A DNA stretch of 64,000 nt, taken from NCBI RefSeq assembly GCF_003597395.2, contig NC_133773.1:130308993-130372992 (forward strand), given 5' to 3'. Both the position numbers and the translations under genes were made by a program. The stretch's first letter is position 1. Each line of letters opens with the position of its first letter. This document shows, one piece after another, positions 53,701-64,000 of the stretch. This DNA comes from Chelonoidis abingdonii. Taxonomy: Eukaryota > Chordata > Testudines > Testudinidae. The notes beneath the pieces were generated by a model. The model did no database searches. It was given only the letters and a program-made list of their open reading frames with translations, and was not told where the DNA came from.

Positions 53701-56700
53701 TAGTTAAGGCTGATAATCTAGCCTAAATCCAATACATTGTGTCTAGGATATTGGAGATTTTTAGTTCAAATACTTACATACACATATATATTGCAAAACC
53801 TTGGCAAGACTTCAGGACACAGAACTTGTCTTAACTTTAAATTTCCCTTGTTTTGTTTGTTTTATTTCCTCTATATTGCTTGAGAAACTTAGCTATAAGA
53901 GGCTTCACCAAACAACCTGCATATCACACATGGCTGACTTAAAAACTGAACCAGGAGCAACACCCTTGTATACCTGGATGATCTCAAAAACTTCAAAGCA
54001 CACAAAAAGCCCTGTTGTGAAAAGGTATAACCAGATGCAAATTCACTTTGTTTAGGTACAATCCATGAACTGTGCATTTAGGTACTATAGGAAACATTAA
54101 TCATAGGAAACTGTAATTTTTGTTATCAGTCTAACACTAATCAAAAGGGAAACCTGTCACTACCGCTGACCTGTGAAACGTCCCAATTATACTCTTCGGA
54201 AATGACAGGAGCACTTAACTTCCTCACTGAGTAAATGACGACGATCAATCAAGTTTGAATAACAATGAGCCACGGAGCTGAAAATTATTTTTTGTATAGA
54301 ATCTACCCAGGAATTTATGAAAGGTGAAAAGCAACCCAAGGTTTTAGGGGCATTATGGCTTTCAGCTAGTGCAGTGCATATCAAACACTAAACAGAATTT
54401 ATGTGTTTTAATTTTCAAAAAGGTAGATGTGGACTTGGTGCTACAATGCATAACATATAATGCCAGATTTTAAATATGGGGGTCATTTTCATAAAATATT
54501 ATGCTTATTGTTTGCACCTTTGAATTTCAATGGGGACTTTTATTAAATTTAGTTTTCCTGTAAAAATATTTAACTGCTTAGCTAACTATTAGGAATTAAG
54601 CCTCCTTTTCCCTCTTAACAGACATAACATGTTTATTTTTATATCATTTTAAACAAGCAGCTCTATCTTCCTTTTGGCTCTAAAATATGTAGCGAGGTTA
54701 ATCGTAGTTAGAAATTCAAAAGTTGGGAGGTACTATTGACCAGTTACTTCTCAACGTGTCAGTGGAATGAAGAAAATTAATTACATCTATATCATTCCCT
54801 TCATGCAATTTTGTTCTCCTTCCATTCCACTACAATTGACTCAGTCAGATGAGAACTCCCCGGCAACATTACTTTAGTCAGAGAATCACTGATATAAATT
54901 CCATTTCCCCAGCACCTGCTAAGAGCATTTATTCCATACAGCCCTTTTGTTGTTCCCAGACTAAACAGCATAAATGCTTTATGAAATGTGAGCCAACCTA
55001 ATGTTGCTTCTCCACTTTTTTTGTAATAAGAAATATAAATTTTGGCAATCAGTTTTAAATTGGATTAATTTCTTAATAACGGCCGCCTCAAACTACCAAT
55101 TAGCTCACAGGGATATACATTTAAATTAACATTTTAAATGGTGCAATTCACTGAAATATGTGCCTCTTGGAATTCATGGCAGATAAATTTAGACACTTAA
55201 AAACAATTCAAAACATAATGTATATGAATCTAACAAAACTGATAAATTACCAAGTGTTGAGGCATGCAGATCAGAAATCTGTGTACTACTTCTTGTGCTC
55301 CTCAATATCTGAACAGAAATATATTACAAACTCAGGTGATGGATACTGGAATATAAAGCTTTTCCCTTGTAGGCCACAAAATTAAATCTCCACTAAGGTC
55401 AGCAGTCACCAAAAGTCGTTACCAGACAACAGGTAAAATATTTGTGTTCTCAGTCTAGTTAGCAGTTGAGAAGAGACAACTTCACAAAGATGGCTTCACA
55501 AAAGCCATCACCACAACTGGCATCCTTGTTGGAAGTATCAATTCAGTAGCCAGATCTGAAGGGTAATGGAGAGTCAACTACCGTCACTTATACTACAGGA
55601 TAGTCCCTCAGATATAGAGTTAACATATGCTGAAGAGGCAGCGTAGGGATGTTTGTAACGGTCATTGCTCATGATATACATATTCTGTGGATAAATGCAT
55701 TCTTTCAAATGAATATTGTCAATCCATCTTTTGTAAGCACTAAATTATTTTAAATTTAAAATAAAAGATATCCACCCAACTGATAAAGTAGCATTTTTCT
55801 AAAATGACAGAATTCCTGAATAGACCCTCCCTTCCAGAATAATGTTGGTTTTAGTGAAGCCAACTTCCAAATTCACAGGCCACAGTAAAACATTTCCTAC
55901 TGTATCTGTTCAGAATGTTAGGAATTTGATAGAAAAATGGTTGTCTTGTCAATTCTACTGCGTGTTCAATGGCAGTAGGTTAAAGCAGTGCTGACTTACG
56001 TAGTTAGTTAGCTAAGTGCACTTAGTCCTTCTCTAGGAGGGAAAAAAATAATCAAAAATAATCAAAAAAATCCTGAGGCCTCTCAAAAAATAAGAGCCCA
56101 AAACAAGATATAGTGTGCTGGCAGAACTCCCATCACGACTCCTCTCTACTTTTGAGCCTATGCCCTACCGTGTATCCAATGAGTTAATGTATCTTATTAT
56201 AATCACCCATCCAGTTACATGCATTGTTCATTTATCCTAAATGTTCGCAAACTACACAAATACAAAAAACCTGCAACAAAATACTTTGCAAGATATGAAG
56301 CCTTTGGTTCTTTTCTCAGTTTTATATGGATTCCTACATTAAGAGGACTTAGAAAACAGAGTCTCCACATTCATAGTTAAAAAAGCAATACAATATCTAA
56401 AATATATAATGCAATCAGTTTATAAAACTGTACAGGAGTTACTAATTATTTTAGAAATGAAAGAGAAAAAAGACAACATGTAAAGAAGCTGTATCTACTT
56501 ACTCACTAAAACACTGCTTGCAAACTACAGCTGGGACCATTAAATAAATTTTGTATGGTCTAATTAACTTGGTTTGCAATCTCAATTACTTCTCATCCTA
56601 GAAATCACTTGTGCTCTGTTTTATGTGTCTCTGTTTCCCTTTTTAAAAAAAAATGATGTAAGGCATCCTCAGACAAGTGAACTCTAAACTTCATTTGTCT

Positions 56701-57803
56701 TTCAGCAGGCTTGATGGCTATGCATTTAAAAACCCATTCTATCTTATAAACTAAAAATTAAATGTACTCAGCTGTGATGGTCGTCATTGCATCTGCTATT
56801 TATATGCTAATACTCTCACTGGAAGATCTTGCAAATTATTTCACCATGCCAATACCTCATGTGCATCTACTCACAGCCAACTAAACATTTTTTCTAGAGG
56901 TCAGAAGATTTTGGCCAAGGAACTATAATACTTATCATAGTGGAACCCGTTTGAAGGTGCAACTTACAGGAACACATTTTGTATACAGCCACAAGAACAC
57001 CACAAAATATAATTAAGTAATCGTAAATGAGGGACAGGGATGTTTTGTGTAACAAATACACAATCATTGGTAACAAAGTAAAAAAACCTTTTTTAAATAA
57101 TTGACAATGAAAATCCTCAAAACATATTTTACTGGGAAAGTCTTTTTCAACTTCATTTCTATTCCCATCCTTTTGTATCCTCTAAAATATGTTGAAACAG
57201 AAATATCAATACTGAAATTGTCATATTTCAAAACCATGTTTGATTTTTCTCTGTAGTGTTAGATAAATATGAGCTGTTAGAAAAGCTACATTTCTGAAGG
57301 GGGAAACACACTAAGGTTTGAATACAAATACATATGACTGCAAATTGTATCTGAAGCCTAGTCAAACATTGTATTTTGTGCTTATCAGCAAAAGCATCCC
57401 TTCTCATTCCTTTTCCATTTGTATTTGCTCAATAGTAAGCAGGCAAATCTGGGCAACTTGATACAAGATTGTTTGGGAATGCCCTTTTCATACTTTTTCG
57501 AATTGCTCAAGAGTTGGAAATGGATGATTAAGGGGATACACTTCAGACCCAGCAGTAAAGCAAAAGGTACAGTTTGGTGACTCTCCACATTAAATGACTC
57601 CATTACAATGTGGTTTTTCTTTTTCTTTCTCCCTGACAAAGTACAGTTGTCTAAGTGTTTTTATCTTATATCCTACTGATGCATGATTCAGATGAATTAA
57701 GCATAAATTGTTTTCAGACGTTGTACTAGATTATTCATTTACTGTCCACCGTAGGTCAGCAAAGGAAGGCGATCAGGAACGTTGGTGGGTGTAACAGAAT
57801 AGT
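50766..57803. other. UVSSA intron, 7 kb nearly repeat-free
   Basis: No recognisable gene or repeat over 7 kb, unusually clean beside the rest of the window. A donor-like AAAGAG/GTAAGTG on the minus strand at about 52490 has no convincing exon in front of it. The frames at 51514-51771, 53165-53365, 53801-54055 and 55158-55385 carry no known motif. The next upstream UVSSA exon was looked for and not found. Confidence 0.5.
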
Positions 57804-58000
57804 TACACCTCTATCCCGATATAACGCAACCTGATATAACACAAATTCGGATATAACGCGGTAAAACAGTGCTCGGGGGAGGGGGGACAGGGCTGCGCAC
57901 TCCAGTCGATCAAAGCAAGTTCGATATAACGCATTTTCACCTATAATGCAGTAAGATTTTTTGGCTCCTGAGGATAGCGTTATATTGAGGTAGAGGTGTA
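57804..58000. repeat. mariner-type MITE (tacacctctatcccgatataac)
   Basis: 197 bp with ends tacacctctatcccgatata and ttatattgaggtagaggtgta, and inner blocks (gatataacgc) repeated four times in both orientations. Flanking TA fits Tc1/mariner target choice. Second copy at 62956-63134, in opposite orientation. Confidence 0.82.
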
Positions 58001-58221
58001 TTTTAGGAAAATGCTGTATACGACAGAGTTCAGTATGTCTTTGGCAGAAGTCATGAAGTAGTCACTTTTCGAACATTTAATGCTTTAAATGTTGTACCTT
58101 AGGAAAAAATGGCCAAATTATCACTTGTGTAATCTGAATTTTTCATAAAACTCACATTCAATGGAGTGTGTAATAGTTTCTTACTGAGAGCAACCTAACA
58201 TCTCAGAATCTAATTAAAAAC
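58001..58221. other. short intronic spacer
   Basis: Plain intron between a MITE and a DIRS terminus. Nothing seen. Confidence 0.5.
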
Positions 58222-58482
58222 GGTTACTAATCTTTCAGTAACTGTTGTTCTTCGAGATGTGTTCCACATACCCATTCCAATGTAGGTGTGCGCATGCCCC
58301 GAGCACAGTTGCCGGAAACGTCTCCCTCAGTGGTATCCATCAGATCAGCTCTGGTGCAACGCATCCATAGTGCCTGTATAAAGGGCCTCGCCAATCCTGC
58401 ACCCCCTCAGTTCCTTCTTTCCAGCCAACTCCCGTAAGAGGGGTAGGAGGGCAGATTTTGGAATGGACACATGCAACACATC

Positions 58483-59394
58483 TGTAATAAATAAAGGCGG
58501 GAGAGGGCTCCCTTTTATGAACACCCAGCCAGCCAGTAGCTACAAAATCCCTCTTAGTAGCTCTTCTCTAATTGCTCTACCTGTAAAGGGTTAAGAAGTC
58601 TCTCTGTTATGCAAGGGTAAAAAGAAGTGAGTGGGCACCTGGCCAAAAGAGCCAGTGGGAAGGCTAGAACTTTTTAAAATTGAAACAAGACTCACCTTTT
58701 GTCTCTTGAGGCGGTCAGAGCAGTTATGCTGTGAGAAGCTTGGGCAAGGTATGAAAAAAACATCAGTATCATACCTAGAAACTACTCATTTAAAACTCCA
58801 GATATGTAAGTAGATCAGGAAATGTCTAGGAAGACACAATTAGGTTTACTCCTTTTATTTCTTTATGGCTTGTGGATTCCTCTGTGCTAACCCCAGATGC
58901 TTTTGTTTTGCTTGTAACCTTTAAGCTGGACCTCAAAAAAAGTTATTCTTGGTGCTTAATCCTTGTAATTGCTCTTTTTTTTTTTAAATCTAGCAATAGC
59001 TTAAGTTCTCAAATGTATTTTCTTTATTTATTAATTAAATTTACCTTTTTAAAGTACAGAATTGGATTTTTGTGTCTTAAGAGGTTTGTGCACATGTTTA
59101 ATTAGCTGGTGGCAACAGCTAATTTCCTTTTTCTTTCTCAGCTCTCACCCGGGAGTCAGGGGGGTGAAAGGACTTCAGGGTACCCCACTGGAGGTATTCC
59201 CAGGTGCGCCTTCCTGGGCTCTCAAAGGGGTTCTGCACTTGGGTGGTGGCAGCATCTACCAATCCAAGGTTAGTGAAAAGTTGTAACCTTGGGAGTTTAA
59301 TACAAGCCTGGAGGGGCCAGTATTAATTTTTAGAATCTTTGCGGGCCCCCTCCTTCTGCACTTGAAGTGCCAGAGTGGGGAAATAACCTTGGCA
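58483..59394 (+). mobile_element. solo LTR in DIRS, TSD acatc
   Basis: 912 bp, TG...CA ends (tgtaataaataaaggcggga ... gaaataaccttggca), flanked by the exact 5-bp repeat acatc (58478-58482 and 59395-59399). The host DIRS reads continuously across the join (aacacatctcatagaacaac). The 3' end shares agagtgggga-type text with the LTRs at 12523 and 15632, so the three are related. No internal region. Confidence 0.9.
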
Positions 59395-59509
59395 ACATCT
59401 CATAGAACAACAGTTACGGAAAGGTTACTAACCATTTTTACCCTGTCGAGTACTTGCACATGTTCATTCCAGTGTAGGTGACTCCCAAGCAGTTGTATAG
59501 CTGGTGGGC

Positions 59510-59785
59510 TCAGAGTTCACTGACAAACTGACTGCAACAGTGTGATCAAATCTAGCATTGTCCCTAGCTGCTGAGTGATGGCATAGCGAAAGGAAAATAT
59601 GTGCACCAACAATCAAGTTGCTGCTCTACAAATGTCCTGAATAGGAACTTGTGCTAGAATTGTCACTGAAGAAACTTGTGCCCTTATGGAACGAACAGTT
59701 AGGATAGGCAGGGGTGGAATACCTGCCAGTTCATAACATGTGCAGATACATGACATGATCTACGATGAAATTCTCTGAGACCTTT
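59510..59785 (-). pseudogene. DIRS recombinase C-terminal scrap (C)
   Basis: Corresponds to the 3' part of the recombinase in the 7913 copy: complement of gttcataacatgtgcagata (Cys-His region), of cttatggaacgaacagttag (in place of the HSTRA box) and of gctgctctacaaatgtcctg (ICR-A box). Frame broken; the catalytic His-Arg box looks changed. Confidence 0.6.
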
Positions 59786-59844
59786 TCATCCTCACCTTGC
59801 TGGACCTCTCCTATGTGTAGAGAGACTAGGATCGGGGACACCAT

Positions 59845-60594
59845 GGAGAGGTCCAGCAAGGTGAGGAACCAATGTTGGTGGGACATGCCGGAACTATTAG
59901 GATGACCTGCACTTGGTCCCACTTGATCTTCAGCAGGACCTTGTGCATGAGCAGGGTAGGAGGGAACACCTAATACAGGTGACCTGTTCATGGGACAAGG
60001 AAGGCATCCATGAGGGACCCAGGCCTGTGACCTTAAAGGGAGAAAAACTGGTGGCACTTCTTGTTGTGCAGGGTGACAAACAGGTCTACCTGGGGAGTTC
60101 CCCACTGCCAGAAAATAAGCTTCACAATGTCCAGGCAAAAGGACTAGTCATGGTGATCACAGAAGGATCTCCTGAGGTGATCCACCAGCTCATTTTGAGC
60201 TCATGGCAGGTAGGATGCTTTGAGGTGGATTGAGTGGGCTATGCAAAACTCCCACAATCAAACCACCATCCCAACACAGGGGGAAAGAGCAAGCGCCTCC
60301 CTGCTTGTTGAGATAGAACGTGGCCACCATGTTGTTTGTGAGGATCAATAGATTTTTGCCTGCAACAGGGGTCAGGAACACCTAACAAGCCAGGCAGACT
60401 GCACTGAGTTCTCTGACATTGATGTGAAGAGAGAGCTCTTCCAGGGTCCAAAGGCCTTGAGTTTTGAGGGGCCCCAGGTGAGGGCCCCAGCCCAGCGCTG
60501 ACGTTTCTGAGACCAGGGATAGCGATGGTTGGGGCTGTGAGACCAGGATGCCCGTGCAAACAATCAGCAGACCCAGACACCACTTTCCTTCCAC
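59845..60594 (-). pseudogene. DIRS RNase H and RT end scrap (C)
   Basis: Minus-strand frames show SETSALGWGPHLG with LHINVRELSAVCLAC (60594-60382) and LLILTNNMVATFYLNKQGG (60381-60190), the RNase H core, where the second block normally has TDN. The final part to 59845 is the protein tail. The blocks fall in different frames. Confidence 0.75.
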
Positions 60595-60605
60595 CCAGAG
60601 AGCTA

Positions 60606-62845
60606 CTTAAAGTCTGCTAACTTTAAGTAGGTACTTTGCAATATTAAAGCTAAAACAGAAACCTGTTTCATCCCCTACAAAATTCCTATTGTCAAATTAT
60701 ATACAAATTAAACAGTAGGGAAATCAGTATACATTGATTTTGTAAATCTAAAACAAAAAATTATAGGTCATATTCTGCTGTTAGATGCAGGGGGAGGCTC
60801 TCATTTACAACAATAGGATTTGTGTAATACATACCAAACTCATCATCTCATCTCTCTCTCTCACTCACATACACAAACCCCACACTTAACAATACAGTAT
60901 TTTCCAAAATGTTTTATCCTTAAGCTTTTCATTCTACACTTACACTGGAAAAAAACCAAAACATATCTAGCCATGTCAATTGCAGAGAGCCTTCACAAAC
61001 TAAACCTATATGTTGCTTCTCTGTTAATCCAGCTTGCGAACTATCACCAACAAATACAACAACTCTGGCCCCTCCAAACAATTCACTTCCATGAAATCTG
61101 AATTCTGCCAGCTAATGATTCTTTAGGATGCATGGTGGTGTTCTATGCTTAATGTTTCTCTATAACTCCAAAGTAGATGGGGTCAGTTTAACAAGTTATT
61201 GGTTTTTTTAAAATTTGTTAGAGACACAAACTCGACCTGGAATTTGAAAGTCAGGCTGGATTCTTTCTAGCTCATGCATAATCATATAAGGAAATATCAT
61301 GAAATCCTCCCTGCAGTTTCTACTGTATCTTCCATTCTAAGACGAAGCATTTTCAACCTTGTACAGTGAGGAGGTGATTAGTCTGAAATCCTTGCAGAGC
61401 TAGAGAACAAGCTAATCATGCATCTTTTGGAGCCTGCTGCTCTGAATACTGTATTTCCACCCCATAGTACTGTTCCTGAAATGCTTCTCATTGGTAAAAA
61501 GCAATAAAACTAATGCCACTAAAGTCAGTCAGCAGATCTGACTCAAAACACAGGGATCAAGTAAGGTGGTGCCATTTCTACAGACATTTTTTGTTTGGAT
61601 TACACTTTAACATTCCAACCAGCTGCCATTTTTAAACAGCTCCAAAAACGTTTTCATTTTTGCCCCTCAGTCTGCATCAGACAATAGCAAGTACTTACAT
61701 TTGCAGTCGTATGAGGCCTAAGGCTGGCTATATTCACTCCTAGTCCATGCAGCTGTTTTAGGTCCGATAACTCAAAGCTGACCAGGACTAAAAATACCAG
61801 CTTGTGCCCAAAGGAGAAGTTTCTAGGCTTTCCAGTATCATACAGCACTGGTTAAGTAGCCCTGCTTGTTTTAGCAACACTGGACCTAATTTTCAAGGCC
61901 CCAAAGTCTTTTTAAAAATTTGATATAAGGTTTTTAATATTTATTCTCATTTCTTTGTTATTCAGAGGAAACTTAGCTCTGCAGACTGAGAAAAAGAGGG
62001 AAAAAAACAACCTTACCCACAGACATCTTTTTAGAAGACTCCAATTTTTTAATATCTTATCTAAAATGGAGTATAAAACAAAATGATTAGTGGTGTTGAA
62101 CGGCCTTGCTAGCACTTGTTTGGTCCTACTTACCTAATGCTTAGGTTGTTCCAAACTCATGTCATTAAAACCTTTTTATAATCATATACTGCAATGTATG
62201 TCTGTGTTTATAAATAATCAGTAACTTAAATACAAGCTACTTTGATTGTTGCACAATGTATGCATAAATATGTAACTACAGATTTCAATTTTTAACATAT
62301 TTCAAACATTATATTTGTTACTACTATCATCTATTCTTGGATGCCAATAAATGAGATAGTCAAATTATTAGTACTGGGGCTGATGTTCTATTGTTATGTT
62401 TAATTGTAAGAATTAAGCCACCTTACCAGGAAATGTACACTAACTTGTGGTTGCACGAACCTGCATCTGAGAGGTTTAATGGGAATGTCTCAGAAAAATA
62501 TAAGGCTACCCACGTGCCAGTTAGCAAGAAAACCTCATAGAACCTGCCCACAGAAGTCAACGGAAGCTTTGTCATTTGTTTCAAAGGATGCAAGCTGAGA
62601 CTCAGGATGCACATTACAGAAAGTTTCCTAACAGGAACAAAAATATCATTCTGCAAAGACATTTGGCCGGCAGTGGAAGCAAAGTCTCAGGCCTATTTGG
62701 TGAGTGGACCAAAGGATTGAGCGTTCAGATCAAAGGTTTAGTCATCCCTCCAAGATGGGTGGAATAGATGAGGCTTACTGTGGAGGCTGCACAGAAACAG
62801 TATTTCCAGTTGTCAAGAGGTGGGATAAAAGAATCCTAAATTTAT
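60606..62845. other. intron, nothing recognised
   Basis: No gene or repeat recognised. Frames at 60820-61101, 61654-61848 and 62423-62662 lack motifs. Confidence 0.5.
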
Positions 62846-62938
62846 TATTATAGATCCCAATTCAGGAAAGCACCCTATTGAAGTCAACAGCTCTTAAGCA
62901 TGTACTTAAGGGCTTTCTTGAATCAAGGTCTTAGGAAC
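62846..62938. repeat. palindromic CTTAAG MITE copy
   Basis: gatcccaattcaggaaagca at the left pairs with gctttcttgaatcaaggtct at the right; inside are attgaagtcaac and cttaagcatgtacttaag. The clearest copy of the family in the window. Confidence 0.6.
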
Positions 62939-62955
62939 ACATATCTAATTCTAAC

Positions 62956-63134
62956 TACACCTCTAACCCGATATAACGCTGTCCTCAGGAGCCAAAAAAA
63001 TCTTACCGCGTTATAGGTGAAACTGCGTTATAACGAACATGCTTTGATCCGCCAGAGCACACAGCCCCGCCCACCCCAGAGCATTGCTTTCCCGCGTTAT
63101 ATCCGAATTCGTGTTATATTGGGGTAGAGGTGTA
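62956..63134. repeat. mariner-type MITE, second copy
   Basis: 179 bp, tacacctctaacccgatata to gttatattggggtagaggtgta, opposite in orientation to 57804-58000 (here the ctcaggagccaaaaaaatct block is near the left). TA at both edges. Confidence 0.82.
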
Positions 63135-63157
63135 ATAACTATTTTACTGTGGATTCC

Positions 63158-63175
63158 TATATATATATATATATA
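63158..63175. repeat. (TA)n simple repeat
   Basis: Nine TA units directly after the mariner-type MITE. Confidence 0.85.
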
Positions 63176-64000
63176 CACTGTATTTAAAGTATTAGTTTTT
63201 AATCATAACTTCTCTTACTGATATTAAAAGCCTGCATAATTTTCTCTTTTTAATTTTTGTAAATATGGATGTAGCTAATTATCAATACTGGTCTCTGTAA
63301 ATACATTTTATGCACATTATCATCCTACCTTTCAGGGAGAACTTTATTTAAAACAACAGCAATAGCATACCCAAGAAGTGGGGAGCAAAATCATATATAC
63401 TACCTTTGGAGCACACTACTCAATATTCAGAAAGGAATCCAGGGAGATGACACCTTTAGCCCTGGTAAACTTAAATACTTAAAGGTTAACTCAGTGGCAG
63501 AGATAACCTACTTTATTTTACACTCTATTAAAAAGATCCACCAAATTGCATTGTGTGACTGGCTGATGAGACAGGGATCAGAGGTCATCACAATGGCAAC
63601 TTGTAAGAATTCATGATTAGATTGGCATGACAAGATTTTTTTAAAAAATAAACTTAACAGCAGGCAGACAGAATTATATCCAATACAAGGAATAATATCC
63701 AGATCTGAAAGAGAAAAAAATGAAACTACCCAAATAAAACTAGAAAAGGAAGCCCTGTTTAGAGGGCTACACAGTTTTACATCACTTTTATTTTTAAGTA
63801 TTAGTTATGTCAAGAGAAAAATGGTCTTTCTGAAAACTGATGAAGAAAAAATATAAAGACCTTGGATATATAAATCCAAAGGTTAAAACTGAGGGGGAAA
63901 GGAATTCATGTTTTTATACCGGAACTATCTACTATTTAAGATTTTTTTCTATTTCCGGCTTTGGAATTACAGAGGACCAGAGTAGGTATTCTATTATATA
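63176..64000. other. intron, nothing recognised
   Basis: AT-rich sequence to the window end. No feature seen. Confidence 0.5.

Larger units (their letters stand above)
58222..60605 (-). mobile_element. DIRS copy C, truncated, split by an LTR
   Basis: Left terminus begins ggttactaatctttcagtaa and carries the aatgtaggt subfamily marker, like B2. After a solo LTR inserted at 58483, the internal complementary region and recombinase scrap continue (59400-59780). Then comes the end of the RT-RNase H protein (59845-60594). There is no gag, no RT proper and no right terminus. A 23-nt inverted repeat marks the join between recombinase and RT parts. Confidence 0.8.

Overview
The window is vertebrate nuclear DNA, most likely from a cryptodiran (hidden-necked) turtle. 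It is AT-rich, with short conserved exons separated by very long introns. It carries CR1 and L2 LINEs, a tRNA-derived SINE of the tortoise polIII/CrySINE type, several DIRS-type tyrosine-recombinase retrotransposons, PIF/Harbinger relics, hAT and Tc1/mariner MITEs and solo LTRs. The lineage call rests on repeat families recognised from memory, not on a database search.

The only host gene I can support is UVSSA (UV-stimulated scaffold protein A, transcription-coupled DNA repair), on the minus strand. Five consecutive coding exons are visible, in transcript order: 50657-50765, 24771-24948, 22579-22731, 2783-2966 and 1224-1335. All have AG/GT borders and their phases join without a break. They encode the TFIIH-binding acidic motif, the linker, and the C-terminal domain with a split C-C-C-H zinc-finger signature. 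Exons for the N-terminal domain should lie beyond 64000 and the last exon(s) before position 1. No promoter is visible.

Layout by region. 1-2.8 kb: DIRS end remnant and two 3' exons. 2.97-22.58 kb: one 19.6-kb intron holding a CR1, a nearly complete 7-kb DIRS element whose gag is split by a 961-bp LTR, and a second CR1 split by a MITE, a rearranged LTR element with an assembly gap, and a SINE. 22.6-24.9 kb: two exons with MITEs between. 24.95-50.66 kb: a 25.7-kb intron with a solo LTR, two DIRS copies joined head to tail, hAT MITEs, a damaged Harbinger region that looks badly assembled, an L2 split by a CR1, and a Harbinger transposase relic. 50.77-64 kb: mostly plain intron with a fourth DIRS fragment split by a solo LTR, and two mariner-like MITEs.

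The most interesting structures are the DIRS elements. They retain inverted termini and an internal complementary region, and two diverged subfamilies abut exactly at the circle-junction sequence. Two stretches (about 15.9-18.9 kb and 37.65-40.4 kb) look like low-accuracy gap fill rather than biology. I found no convincing previously undescribed host system.
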